From: Coenobita brevimanus
Taxonomy: Eukaryota > Arthropoda > Malacostraca > Decapoda > Coenobitidae
Assembly (NCBI GenBank): GCA_032717465.1
Contig: CM064690.1
Coordinates: 14,845,175-14,909,174, forward strand
DNA: 64,000 nucleotides
Direction of reading: 5' to 3'
The notes beneath the pieces are model-generated. The model was not told the origin of the DNA. It did not search any database and saw only the letters and a list, made by a program, of their open reading frames with translations. The position numbers and the translations under genes were made by a program. Below, one piece after another: positions 20,245 through 32,312 of this stretch. The stretch's first letter is position 1. Each line of letters starts with the position of its first letter.

Positions 20245-22584
20245 ATTAATTCATTACCCAAAAAATAATTCAGTGATGGTCTCCTGGTACTTTTACCCAT
20301 TTCCAATATTTTACATTTCTTTACATTAAATTTCATTTCCCACGTCCGGCTCCAATTGTGTATCCTATCCAAATCCTCCTGCAGTATTTTACAATCCTCC
20401 TCAACCTCTATCTTCCTCAAGATCTTTACATCATCAGCAAACAGACTCGCATAACTGTTCACTCCATCTACCATATCATTTACGTAAATCAGGAACATTA
20501 CTGGCGCCAACACTGAGCCTTGAGGGACTCCACTTGTTACTTCCCTCCATCCAGACATCTTTTCCTTTATTACTGTCCTCATTTGTCTGTCTCTCAAAAA
20601 GTCTCTCATCCATTCCAGAAGTTTCCCCTTTAGTCCTCCTATATATTCTAGTTTCCACATTAGTCTCTTATGAGGTACCTTGTCAAAGGCCTTCTCTAAG
20701 TCTAAGTACACACAATCCACCCAACCATCTCTCTCCTGTACCACATCAATCGCTCTTGAGTAAAAGCTTAACAAGTTTGAAACACATGACCTTCCACTTC
20801 AGAATCCAAACTGACATTCAGCCAAAATATTCATCTCTTCCAGATATTTTATCCATCTGTCTTTCAGGATTCTCTCACACAATTTTGCGACCATGCTGGT
20901 TAGAGACACTGGTCTATAATTCAGGGGTTCTTCCCTGTTTCCTCCCTTGTAAATTGGTACCACATTTGCCCTCTTCCATTCTTTTGGCACTTTCCCCTCT
21001 TCCAGTGAGCATACAATTAAGCTGTGAATTTTATCCGCCAGTTGTTCTCTGCATTCCTTCAGTACCCAATTAGAAATTCCATCAGGTCCTGGGGCTTTCC
21101 TTACATCTTGAGTTTCCAGTAATTTATACACTTCCTGCACCTCCACTTTTATATCTTTCATCACCGGAACATTTCTAATCACTCCCTCCCCTTCCACAAG
21201 CTCCTTTTCTTTAGTGAAAACTGACTGGAAACGTTTGTTCATTATTTCTGCTTGCATTGCCGCATCCTTAAAGACCTCTCCATCTACTTTCAGCTTGGTA
21301 ATTCCTTCCTTTTGTTTCAGTTTGCCATTAACAAATCTATAAAACAGTTTGGGTTCATCCTTGCATTTGTCAATTATACCTTTTTCAAAATTCCTTTCTT
21401 CTTCCCTACATATTCTTGTGTATTCGTTTCTTGTTCTTTTATATTCTTCCTTTGTTCTGTCGTTACCTCTCTTTCTCCAATTGTTCCACGCCTTATCTCT
21501 CTCTTTTTTGGCTATCATACACCTTCTATTAAACCACTCCTTTTTCCTGTTTTCTTTCCCTCTTACTCTTGGTACAAATTTTTCCACTCCCAAATTATAG
21601 AGGTCTAGAAAGATATCCCACTTCCTCTGTATCTCTCTTGTTTCTCTGAATTTTCTCCAATCCGCATTTTCAAAAAAGTTTCTCAATCCTGTAAAATTTG
21701 CTTTGCCAAAGTTGTATCTTCCCTGTCTATGAAGCTCGTCTCTTGGCTTGATGTTTCCTATTAACATCTGGAACTCAATGACCACGTGATCACTTTTTCC
21801 CAAAGGACAGAGATATTCCAATGATTCTATTACATCGGGTTCTTTGGTGAACAGTAAATCTAACCTTGCTGGTGTGTCCTCACCTCGAAACCGTGTCTCT
21901 TCTTTGACCCACTGCGTCATCACATTATTCATTATTATATTTAATAACATAGTACCCCACGAATCCTCGCCGCCTCCCGAGTACCATTCCTCCCAGTTCA
22001 CCTCTTTACAATTAAAGTCACCCACCAAAATTATATTATTGCTTTTCTCAATTATTTTTTACAAGTAGCTAGCCATATCTGACAACATCTCATGGTATTT
22101 GTCATCCTTCCATGCTCTCGTCTTTGGGGGAACATACACTACCGCCATATCTCTCTTAACATTCTCTCCAGTTTCTAATTTCATATATATCACTTCAGCC
22201 CTGCCTTCTCCCATTTCCACAGTATCTACATTTATGTTGTTCTTCACTGCTATCATCACTCCTCCTCCCTTTTTTTCTTTTCTGTCTCTTCTCCACAGTT
22301 TGTATTTACCATCTCCCAAATGAACATCAGTATCTTCTCTTAATTTGGTCTCTACAAAGCACATGACATCAGGTTCATGTTCTCTCAAGAAATCATTAAT
22401 TTCGATCCTTGTCGATATGAAACCATCAACATTAGTATATATCACCTTCAAATTATTTTTGACATTATTAATACCCTCTTCTCTCCTACTCTCTGTCCGT
22501 ACCACTTCCTCAACTTCTGATCTTTCACAACCATCCCCCCTAGTTTCCTTCACTTCTATTTCCTTAAATACCATTTCCTTACTT

Positions 22585-23446
22585 TCATATCCAATACTCT
22601 CCAAAAAAAGTATTACGTTCTTCCTCTGTCCTCTTATCATTTTTTTCCTTTACTTCTTCCTTTAATGATTTTAAAACTTCTCTTTCTTCTTCATTCAGAT
22701 CTTTTCTTATTATAATATTTTCCATCCCCGCCTCTTTGCTTAATTTCCAGGTCACTTTAAGTATCTCATTTATTACACTTTCTGATGTAAACTTGACTCT
22801 CATTGGTCTTGTTTCCCCTTTCTTATAAGGCCCTATCCTCCTTACTTCCTCAATTTCTTTTACCCACTTGTCTCCTTCGGGGTCAATCTTGCCTAATATT
22901 CCTCTCACCATGTTCGTGTCTCTCTCGAGTCTTGCGAACCTAACCTTTTCTTCCTCTTCCCTGTTTCCAAATACTACCACACATCTGTTCCTTTCTACAG
23001 TTTCTCTCACTATTTTCTCTTTTTTCTTCAGTATTTTCACTACATTTTCTTCCATTTCTTTCTTGTTCATTTCCCTTTCTTCCTGGATGATCTCTCTTAA
23101 GCTGACCACTTCTTTCTGTTCTTCTTCTACGTGTGCCCACTTTGCCTTGTGTTCTTCTAGTACATTACTCACTTTCTCCGTTTTATTAGTACTCTCTTCA
23201 AGTTTCCTCCTCAGTTCAACATTTTCCCTCTTCAAATTCTTAATCTCTTCATTGGCTGTTTCGTTGGACTGGATTAGACTCTGTATGGTGGTTTCCGTAT
23301 TTCCTGACATCCTTTATCACTAGATTCTTTACTTTTTTTTCGAGTTCACTAATCCTCATAATTAATGTTTTCACCAGGTCCATGACATTAGTATTAGCAT
23401 CAAATCCTTGAAATTCCATTCCCTCATTGTTTACATTTTCGGCCAT
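22585..23446 (-). pseudogene. CR1-like ORF1 protein (coiled coil, RNA-binding type)
   Basis: It starts MAENVNNEGMEFQGFDANTN at 23446. Heptad-rich segments (LIMRISELEKKVKNL, then LKRENVELRRKLEES and LREIIQEEREMNKKEMEEN) predict a long coiled coil. A CVVVFGNREEEEK to RPMRVKFTSE stretch follows, resembling the RRM-like ORF1 region of LINEs. A frameshift near 23310 divides the frame: the first part ends at 23249, and the second is open from 23310 to 22585. Its end overlaps the start of ORF2 (ATG 22640) by 56 bases. By family knowledge it would bind LINE RNA as a multimer. No gag-type CCHC knuckle is visible. Confidence 0.7.
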
Positions 23447-26400
23447 CTTTAACGTACCGGTAAAGTACCTAAACAGCTGTTACCGAATAAGCCACAAACA
23501 TTCATGTATACTATTGCCAACAAATCTTCACATTTTTGGTAGTCTACCAACTTTCATTATTTTAAATTTAAAGAAAGACCCTAGGAGACAGGACAGACAA
23601 AATTCCTGAAACTACTCAAGGTTAGGAGCGATGCCTGGGACGTCCTCTCTCTCCGGCTGTGTGTGTGTGTGTGTCAACGCAAGATCGTGCTAGAAGAGTG
23701 AGAGAAGAGTTCTGGACATATGTAGAAGTGTGCATGGAAAAGTTTGGAAGGAATGATAGAGTGTTTTTGATTGGTGATATGAATGGTAAAGTTGGGAATG
23801 TGAAGGTGGATGGAATAGTTGGTGAGTGGGGTGTGCCTGCTGAGATAGATGAGAATGGGAGTGCGTTAGTGGGCATTTGTGCTGGGAGGGGGTTGGTGAT
23901 AGCCAATACCCTCTTCAGGCATAAAATGATCCACAGATCCACAGGTATACATGGCGAGTGATGAGAAGGGTGGGTGGTGAATTGAGTGAAAGGAAGGCGA
24001 TGATTGATTATGTGTGTGTGGATGAAAGGATGCGAAGATGTATATTGGATGCAAGAGTTTATAGAGGTTGGGGGAGTGGACTTTCTGACCACTACTTGGT
24101 GGTGGCCAGAGTTAAAGTTCAAATAAGATGGAGGAATAGAAGAAGGGAAGGACGAGAGGAAGGAGTAGTTGCAAGGAGAGTGGAAAGGTTACAAGAGGAT
24201 GAGAAAAAGGTAGAGTATAAGAGAGAAGTGGAGGAACGATTGGGCAAATATGAGTTGGAGCAGATGGGGGACGTGGAGGGTGTGTGTAGAATATTTACAG
24301 AAGAAATATGTGCAGCATGAGATGTGGTGTGTGGAAGGAAGAGAAGACGGTGGGGGGGTGCAAGGAACAGCGTGGTGGACTGAAGAGGTGAAACGGGCTG
24401 TGGCACAAAAGAAGAAAGCATACAATGAATGGATGAGATATAGGGGCGTGGAAGAAGTTGAGAGGCGGAAGAGAGAGTTATATGTAGAAAGAAAGAGAGA
24501 GGTGAAAAGATTAGTAAGAGAGAGTAAGAAGAGAGTGGATGAGGAATTTGGAAGGAATTTGAGTGTAAAGTGGAGGGACTGTAAGAAAATGTTCTGGAAA
24601 GAGGTGAAAAGAGTAAGACAGGGTGGAAGTGAAGTTAGCAGGGGAGTGAAAGATAAAAATGGTAGATTACTAGTGGAGAAGAGAGAAAAAGTGAGCAGAT
24701 GGAGAGAACACTTTAAGGAATTGTTGAACGTAGAGGATGGAAGTAATGCGAGTATAAGTGGCTGGGGAATGGCTGGAAGAAGGAGGGAGGTGAGAAGACA
24801 TGAAGAAATCAGTAGGATAGAAGTTGTGGAAGCAATGAAGAAAGTTAAATCGGGGAAAGCCCCAGGAATTGATGGAGTGTGTGGTGAAATGCTGAAGCAT
24901 GGGGGAGAGATAGTAGTAGAATGGATGTGGAAGATGTGCAGATTGGCCTGGGAGGAAGGTAGAGTCCCGGAGGATTGGAAGTCAGGTATAATTATTCCCT
25001 TGTACAAAGGAAAAGGGGAAAAAGAAGTGTGTGGTAATCATAGGGGCATTTATTTTCTTAGTATAGTAGGAAAAGTATATGGTAGGATACTTATTGACAG
25101 AGTTAGAGAAAGAACAGAGAAATTAGTTGGAGAAGAACAGGGAGGCTTTAGGAAGGGAAGAGGTTGTGTAGATCAGATATTCATTCTCAGATCTTTAGTG
25201 GAAAAGTTTCTAGAGAAGGGAAAGAAGTTGTATGCGGCTTTCATGGATTTGGAGAAAGCATATGACAGGGTGGATAGACTAGGATTGTGGAAAGTGTTAA
25301 GAATATATGGAATAGATGGGAAGTTGTTGAATGCTGTGAAGAGTATATACGATGGTGCGAAGGCTACAGTGCGTGTGGATGGTGAACTAAGTGAATTTTT
25401 CTCTTTGAACGTTGGGTTGAAACAGGGATGTGTCATGTCTCCATGGTTGTTCAATCTGTACATGGATGGGGTAATAAAAGAGGTACAAGGTAGGGTAGTG
25501 GATGTTGGAGTGGCCCTGGTGAGAGAGGATAGTGTTTGGAAACTCCCTGTACTGTTGTTTGCAGATGATACTGTGTTGTTGAGTGAAGACGAAGGGAAGC
25601 TGCAAGGCTTGGTGGATGAGTTTGAGAGAGTGTGTAAGAAACGGAATCTAAAGGTGAATGTAGGGAAGAGTAAAGTGATGGTCTTTGAGAGAGGTGAAGT
25701 CAGTGAATGTACAGCGAGGTTGGATGGTGAGGAATTGGAAAATGTGAGTACATTTAAGTACAGTACTTGGGTAGTGTGATGAGTAAGGATGGAGGTTTGG
25801 AGGGTGAAGTGCTTGAAAGGGTACAGCAGGGAAGAAAGGTTGCTGGTTCTTTGAAAGCAGTGATAAGAAACAGGGAAGTGAGCATGGAAGTGAAAAAGTT
25901 ACTACATGACAGTATTGTGATACCAACTCTAACGTACGGAAGTGAAGCTTGGACGTTGTTGGAAGGACACAAGTCAAGAGTGAGAGCAGTGGAAATGAGT
26001 TATTTAAGAGGAGCCTGTGGAGTCACATGGAGAGACAGGCTGACGAAAGAGGATATAAAGGAGCGTTGTGGTGTTGATGTGGTTATGATAGGAAGCGTTA
26101 TGAGGAACACATTGAGGTGGTTTGGCCATGTGGAGAGGATGGAGGGTGAGAGACTGACGAAGAGAGTGTATGTGAGTGAGGTGGAGGAGGAAAGAGGGAG
26201 GGGGAGGCCGAGGATGAGATGGAGAGATGGGGTGGAGAGGTATATGAGAGAGGGGGGTGTGAGTTGGGAGCAGGGGAGTGAAATGGCGGGGGACAGGGCG
26301 ACTTGGAGGCGATTTGTTTGTGGCCACCCCAAATGGGATTGAGGCGTCTGGCAATAGATAGATAGATAGAATTGTATTTTCTTTGTTGATGAATCCTCTT

Positions 26401-26481
26401 CATGGTCAAAAATGCTCTACTGTACACCTTTACAATCACTGAGTCATTTTAGTAGTACGTAAAATTTTTGTGAATTTTTAA

Positions 26482-28244
26482 CCCTTTAACCGCGGGCTTG
26501 ATTTGCTTTTTCTTGTGGCACCCGCGGGCATATTCGCGCTCCGACAGACTCTCTAAAAATATTTGCCAAAAATCAGTTATTAGTCCTAGAATATTAAAAT
26601 CACATATGCTTATGGCACATACTTTCAGGTTTCTCCTGGGGTGTTTGTTGAGCCTTCGTCGAGTACCGTAGGCTTTGTGGAGACCTCTGAAGTTGGGTAA
26701 CGAAGTCTCCACTTTACGCTTCCTGACAACCTGTAATATGATTACCACAGCCTGATATTATCACTAGAAACACTATTCTATGATTCTCAAATAGTTTGGA
26801 ATCCATATTCGAAAAAAAAAAAACACTGTGAAAGCAATGAAAATTACGAGGGCGTATGACCTTCCCACTTGTGCTAGTTCACCGCTGGTGTTGTCATTTA
26901 TTATTCATAAAAACACTCACAGTTTATATTTCTATTACTATATAACACTTATATATATCTACAGTCTTTAACCATAAGTTTCCTTCAGTAATAGTAGTTT
27001 ATTGTCACTGTAGGCATTCAATTTCTTTCAGTAAAATTCGTAGCATTCACTTTCTCGTCCTGTATACTAGCATTGAGAGTGAATGTCACTTTCACCTTCA
27101 CTCTCATAACTCAAGGTATTCATACATGCTAGAGTGAAACTTGCACTTTCATTACTCCTAGTATATATACTCGTATTCTTATAATACTATTCATTTACAT
27201 TTCTATTTACGTTCTCTATTTTATTTACATTATTTACATTTCTATTTTATTTACACTGTGTTATGCACTGTCACTTGAAGTAACTTATAAAACTATTTTC
27301 CACTGTTCACTTATATTTACATTCATTGCATTCACTTGCTGTTTACACATTATTTACAATTCCACTTGCACTGTTTTACTCAACAGAAAGATCGTAGTCA
27401 CAGTCTTTCAATTGTCAGCCCTTTACCTCTTTCCACACGAGGTTTAGTAGGGGGTAAAGGTCACAGGGCCCTTTGCATGGGGGTAAAAAGCGGAGGAAGT
27501 TAGCAGGAGCAAACAGACGTACCTTCACCTTGGAAGATGACAGTGAACTGATAGGGGTGGGCCGGGGTGGCCTACCTAGGGAAATGCATTACTGCCAATG
27601 TCAGCCTCTTGACAGCTGCTAATATATAGCAGTGAAATGATTGGCAGGAAATCTAGACAATACATTATAAATTAGGTAGTTCCAGGTGAATGTAAATATC
27701 ACTTAGGCTTCTCCCTTCCCTCCTTATATATATTTTTAGTACGAGAATAGATTATACGGCATACTTCAAGGGGAAATAAACAGCGAAAATTAGCGAATGA
27801 GTGCATGTGAGGTGTTGTCAGGTGATAATTAGCCAATTCCAGGTGTATGGCAATCTCACTTACCTTATTTCTTTTTTGTATATATTATTTGGTATAAGAA
27901 TAGGGCATAGGGCTTATTTCAATGGATGAAATCAGTGGAAAATTCCAGGGAAGATTTACTTAGCGTAGCACGGCCGGGCAGGCGAGAGGAGAGGGTAATG
28001 GAGGGAAGGTAGGGAGGGGAGTCAAGAACGGGGAGAAATGGCTAAATTGTCAACAGTGGATGGGAGTACAGATGAGATTGGGAGTGCTGACTAGTGTTGG
28101 ATACTGGCAGTACTGATAGATGATACAAGCTACCACTTGAAAGCCCGGGCGAATTCAAAATAACACAGAATCGCAAAAGTGACGCCCCGCGGTATGATCC
28201 CTTGCTCCCAAGCGTCACGAAAGTGACGCCCCACGGTTAAGGGG
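26482..28244. mobile_element. piggyBac-like non-autonomous element (1.76 kb)
   Basis: TTAA at 26478-26481 and 28245-28248 flanks ends reading ccctttaaccgcgggc on the left, and ccccttaaccgtggggc when the right end is read inward. TTAA plus CCC/GGG termini is the piggyBac signature. The right end carries a perfect hairpin gcgtcac-gaaa-gtgacgc at 28212-28229, followed by gccccacgg; a second aagtgacgccccgcgg lies at 28178-28193. I find no transposase, only AT-rich interior with repeated ttatttaca-type words near 27180-27360. The weak minus frame at 26449-26748 overlaps the element end and is probably chance. Confidence 0.72.
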
Positions 28245-28844
28245 TTAACCTGACATCTGTTGCATTAGATTTCCTGGTCAGCCCCCCCATACACACACAC
28301 ACAAAAAAGGAAGAAATTCTCAAAATTTTTTTGCTCATATGAAATGAAAAATTGCATGTAAATGTATGGGAAAAACATACAGTATATGAGTTCATTATTT
28401 ACCTTAGTTCAGCTGTGTTGAAGTAATGAAGTTGCACATCTGATCTTTCCCCTCCATGCTAGTAATAGGGACATAATGAGGACGTGTGGATGGTGATGCA
28501 AATACAGTAATCCCTGTAATATCCGGACGCCCAATTTCCGGACATCCCCAACTACCAGACATTTTCGTCCCAGGATCCAATATTTCCCAAATGGGCCAAA
28601 AATCGCAAAAAATTTGAAAAAAAAATCCGACTTTTTTCCTACCCGTAATTTGAAATTGCTGCGCGGCGCCGAACAGCTGTTACACCATGGACCCTTCACC
28701 CCTTCCTTCCTCCCCCCTCCCCATCCCCTGTCAGGGTTGCCACTTGGTATTTTTCATTACCAAATATGGGCCAATTTGGTAATGAAAAATTCGTTTGGTA
28801 ATGAATCAGAATAATACAATACCAAACTGATTTTTCACATGTAT

Positions 28845-28985
28845 GGTAGGTGGGGGCACCCATCATCCACTCACTCAGTGTAGAGGTGCCATATGATCTC
28901 TACACTGAGTGACAAGCCAAATGGTTTCCTGTACCCAGGAAACCATTTACTACGCTGGGTGGTAACCATATAACCGGGGTTTCTG
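28845..28985. repeat. Solo fragment of the foldback-arm repeat
   Basis: The sequence from gtgggggcacccatcatcca to gctgggtggtaaccatataa matches the arms of the foldback element (41460-41545 and 42935-43215), including the perfect hairpin aaatggtttcctg...caggaaaccattt. It shows that this arm sequence is dispersed independently. Confidence 0.7.
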
Positions 28986-29104
28986 GCAGGGTTAAGTGTC
29001 CCCTAGATTCCCCTATCCAATATCACTTTATCATGGCAGTTGTTTCAGAGAGCCTTGGAGGGTCCAATACCTGCCCAGGGCCCTAACCAAATGGGCAGAC
29101 TTGC

Positions 29105-32030
29105 ATGGCCATGTGGAATGTGAGAGGGGTGAATGAGGAGAGCAAGAGGGTGGAAGTGGTGAATGTGTTCAAGAGTGCGAGATATGCTATGATGGCATTG
29201 TGTGAAATGAAGATGAAAGGGTGCGAAGTGGAGGAGTTGGAGGGTGTGAAATGTGTAAGATCGGGAATGAATGGGCGAGGAAGATGTAAGGAAGGAGTTG
29301 CTTTGTTGATAAATGAGTTGTGGCAGAGGGGAATGAGAGACTACAAATGTGTTAGCTCGAGATGTATGTATGTCAAGTTCAAGTTTGAGAAGGTGAAAGT
29401 GGCAGTGATTGTAGCATATGCACCATGTGAGGACAGAAGTGAGAGAGAGAAAGACAGGTTTTGGGATGAGCTGGGTGAAGTAGTGGGAGAAATGCCCAGG
29501 AGCTATAAAGTGATATTGATGGGGGATATGAATGGAAGAGTAGGTACTGGTCCTGAGGATGACATAATGGGTTGCTATGGAGTACCAGGAGAAAATGATG
29601 GGAAAAGACTAAAGGATATGTGTCAGGAGAGGAGGTTGTGCATTTGTAACTTGTATTTCAAACACAGAGATGCACATAAATATACATGGTATAGAGGGAA
29701 TGGGGATCGTGTTGAAAGAAGCCTGATTGATTATATGCTTGTAGAGAGGTCGATGATGGGAATGGTTGCTGATACAAGGGCTGTGAGAGGACGATGTGGG
29801 GATCTGTCAGATCATATGATTGTGGTATGCAAGATCAAGCTGAAAGGAGTGGAGTGGATCAGGAAAGAGAGAAGCAGTCAGGGAGAAAGACTGAAAGTTG
29901 AGAAGCTGAGGATCAAAGAAATGGCAGATGAGTACAGGACCAAAGTAGAGGACGAGTTAGAATTACTGAAGTGGAATGAAATGGATCTGGACAGACTGTG
30001 GAATGCATATAGGGATTGCTTAGTTAGGAATGCTAAAGCGGTATGTGGTGTGGCAAGATTAACAACAAAGAAGAAAGGTACGGCATGGTGGGATGAGGAC
30101 GTAAAGAGAGCTGTGGAGGAAAAGAGCAAGAAGTGGCTAAAGTGGTTACAGGGTAGGGATTCAGTTGAAATAAGAACTGAATATGTTGAGAGCAAGAAGT
30201 ACGTAAAGAGACTAGTGAAGAGGAAAAAGAAGGAGGTAAATGAGGATCTAGGAAGAAAAATGAATGCGAACTACACTGAAAACAGGAAGTTATTCTGGAA
30301 AGAGGTGCGGAAATGTAGAAGTGAAAGCGGTAAGAAATGGTATGGTGTGAAGGATGCAGGTGGTAGATTATTAACCCATTGAGATGAAGTAAGGACCAGA
30401 TGGAAAGAATATTTTGAAAGCCTGATGAATGGGGATAGAGAAAGCAGAGCAACTGTAAACATGATTGGTTTTGGGGGTGTGCAGAGAAGGAATGCAGTGC
30501 CAGGAGTCATGACACTCGCACAGGTGAAGAGTGCTGTGAAGCGGCTGAAAAATGGGAAAGCAGCTGGGGTTGATGAGGTGTATGCAGAGATGCTTAAATG
30601 TAGTGGAGAGAATGGAATGAAGTGCTTGTTGGAGATATGTAAGAAGGCATGGATGAGTGAAACTGTGCCTGCAGAGTGGAAAAAGGCTGTGATTGTACCC
30701 CTGTACAAAAATAAAGGTGAACGAAGTGAGTGTAAGAATTATCGTGGCATAAGCTTACTGAGTGTGGTAGGGAAGTTATATGGAAGAATTATTATAGAGA
30801 AAGTAAGAGAGATATCAGAAGTCCTAGTGAGTGATGAACAGGGTGGCTTTAGGAGTGGCAGAGGATGTGTGGACCAAATATATGCAGTGAGACAGATAGT
30901 AGAGAAGGCTTGTGAGAAGGACCATAAGGTGTTTATGGCATTCATGGATCTGGAAAAAAGCATATGACAAAGTGGACAGAGAAGGATTGTGGAAATTTTT
31001 GCGCATGTATGGTGTAGAGGGTAAGCTGTTAGGTGCCATCAAGAGTTTTTATGGTGGTAGTGAAACATGTGTCAGGGTTAATGGGCATCTAAGTGAATGG
31101 TTCACAATCAGTGTGGGCGTGCGACAAGGTTGTGTGATGTCCCCATGTTTGTTCAATGTATATATGGATGGGGTGATGAGAGAAGTGAAAACACGAGTAA
31201 TGGAGAGAGGGATGGCATTGGTAATAAATTGTGATGGATGGAATATCTCAAATTTGTAGTATGCTGATGATGCAGGACTGCTTTCAAGTACCAGACAAGA
31301 ACTTGGTAGGCTAGTGCAGAGTTTTGCTGATGTCTGTAAGCATCGTGCCTTGAGAGTAAATGTAGAAAAGAGTAAAGTGATGGTTACTGAGAGAGAAGGT
31401 GACTCCCAGTGCAGTGTAATAGTGATTGGAGAGAGACTGGAATTGGTGAGAGAGTTCAAATACCTGGGTACAGTGATAGAAAAGAGAGGAAAATGTGTAA
31501 AAGAAGTTGAAAGTAGAGTGACACAAGGAAGAAAAGTAGCTGGTGCAATGGAGGCCTTGATAAGAAGCAGATGCTTGAGTGTTGCAGCTGCACGAGGCTT
31601 ACATGAAGGAGTGTTAGTGCCAACTTTAACATATGGATGTGAGACTATGATGTGGCATGAAAATGAAAAGTCAAGAGTAACAGCAGTGGAGATGGGACTG
31701 CTGAGGAATGTATGTAGAATACAGTGGGTGGATAGGATACGAAATAATGTGATTCGTGAAAGATGTGGAGTGAGGAAGTCGGTGGACAGCAGAATTGAAG
31801 AGAGTGTACTGAGATGGTATGGTCATGTGGAGAGAATGGATAACAATAGAGTGGTGAAGAAGGTATATCTGAGTGAATTTGAAGGAGGGAGGAGGCGAGG
31901 TAGGCCAAGTAGAAGGTGGAGAGATATGGTGGATGAATGTGTGAGGAAGAGAGGTTTGGAAGTCGGTGAGGCTAGAGAACTGACAGGAGATCGAGCTGGC
32001 TGGATGAATTTTGTGAGGAGATATGCATGA
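29105..32030 (+). pseudogene. RTE-B endonuclease-reverse transcriptase (three lesions)
   Basis: ATG 29105 opens MAMWNVRGVNEESKR. Endonuclease: ALCEMKMKG, VAYAPCEDRSERE, ILMGDMNGRVG and LSDHMIVV. RT: KAAGVDEVYAEML, VPLYKNKGERSECKNYRGI, EQGGFRSGRGCVDQIYAVRQ, FMDLEK and GVRQGCVMSPCLFNVYMDG, then YADDAGLL just after a stop. C-terminal: TYGCETMMW, RWYGHVERM and RRRGRPSRRW, ending at 32030. Disabling lesions: a TGA at 30380-30382 (LLTH*DEVRTRWKE), one extra A in an A run near 30955 (FMDLEK then KAYDKVDREG in the next frame), and a TAG at 31257-31259 immediately before YADD. Otherwise 970 or so codons are open, which indicates a recent insertion. Confidence 0.85.
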
Positions 32031-32257
32031 TCAGGGATTTTTGGCACCCCTTTTTAATATGGCAGCGTCAGGATTGACTCTGTCGGATACGATATGTGAA
32101 GCTACAGAACGTGGTGAATGTTTTTGGCGTATCTGATAGAACGAGGATTCCGGGGGCTTGAATGATGAGTGCATGGAAGCATGGCCCATTGGATTGAGCA
32201 ATTTTGGGCTGTCTGGACATTGCTACTCCTCACCCTGCCCTTGGGTGGGAAAGGAGG

Positions 32258-32312
32258 TCTGGATGATGATGATGATGATGATGATGAGGATGAGGAGGAG
32301 GAGGAGGATACA
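32258..32312. repeat. (GAT)n / GA-rich tail of RTE-B
   Basis: Tandem gatgatgatgat followed by gaggaggaggagg at the 3' end of RTE-B. It is the lineage-specific tail equivalent to the GATA tail of RTE-A. Confidence 0.85.

Larger units (their letters stand above)
16689..22640 (-). pseudogene. CR1-like ORF2: endonuclease-reverse transcriptase
   Basis: ORF2 opens at 22640. Endonuclease signatures: YTNVDGF, CFVETKLRED, VVYVPP, ILVGDFNCKEVNW and SDHVVIEF. RT signatures: KAPGPDGISNWVLKEC, NYRPVSLTSMVAKLCERIL, YLDLEKAFDKVPH, SGVPQGSVLAPVMFLIYVND and SLFADDVKIL near 20440. The frame is the same from 22640 to 20245 except for two single-codon stops: TAA at 22059-22061 and TGA at about 20799-20801 (QFGF*SGRSC). 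LINE-3 is inserted in the linker after GNEL. Beyond it, at 17319, the frame resumes with TKRREEKDLGVLVQ and continues to NSDGNPRA at 16689. With only two nonsense codons besides the insertion, this was a young copy when it was hit. Confidence 0.85.
16513..23657 (-). mobile_element. CR1-like LINE, apparently full length, interrupted by LINE-3
   Basis: On minus it runs from a 5' end in ccggagagagaggacgtccc (about 23655) through ORF1 and ORF2 to a 3' end at ctacaaataggtaaata (about 16513). It is inserted in the GT run of RTE-A copy 2, so its target duplication cannot be told from the GT repeat. It is split at 17311-17319 / 20245-20253 by LINE-3, with a 9 bp duplication (attaattca). The two-ORF layout with a coiled-coil ORF1 and an EN-RT ORF2 fits the CR1/L2/jockey group. 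The exact clade is not settled. Confidence 0.82.
16099..26342 (+). pseudogene. RTE-A endonuclease-reverse transcriptase, copy 2
   Basis: The N-terminal endonuclease part (GMWNVRGANDEVK, ITETKW) runs to about 16512. It continues from 23659 with FLIGDMNGKVG and LSDHYLVV. The RT part occupies roughly 24360-25750, with KAPGIDGVCGEML, GGFRKGRGCVDQIF, FMDLEKAYDRVD, GLKQGCVMSPWLF and LLFADDTVLLSEDE. The C-terminal part 25767-26342 has TYGSEAWTLL, RWFGHVERM and RGRPRMRW. Lesions apart from the nested insertion: a TGA at 24318-24320, a +1 shift near 24350 in a G run, and an extra 4 bases (agta) at about 25761 that shift the frame after FKY. The same site carries a 4-base insertion in copy 5. It is not functional. 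Confidence 0.88.
16008..26369 (+). mobile_element. RTE-A LINE copy 2, full length, interrupted by nested LINEs
   Basis: A 10 bp target duplication AATTGTATTT lies at 15998-16007 and at 26370-26379, so both ends are exact. The 5' end is accccctggggggtaggggg and the 3' end is a (GATA)n tail. The element is colinear with copy 1 but is split after gtgtgtgtgta at about 16514 and resumes within the GT run at about 23660. Without insertions it would be about 3.2 kb. Confidence 0.92.

Noticed and set aside
26449..26748. 99-residue minus ORF at the left end of the piggyBac-like element
   Set aside because: It crosses the element boundary and shows no known motif; probably chance.
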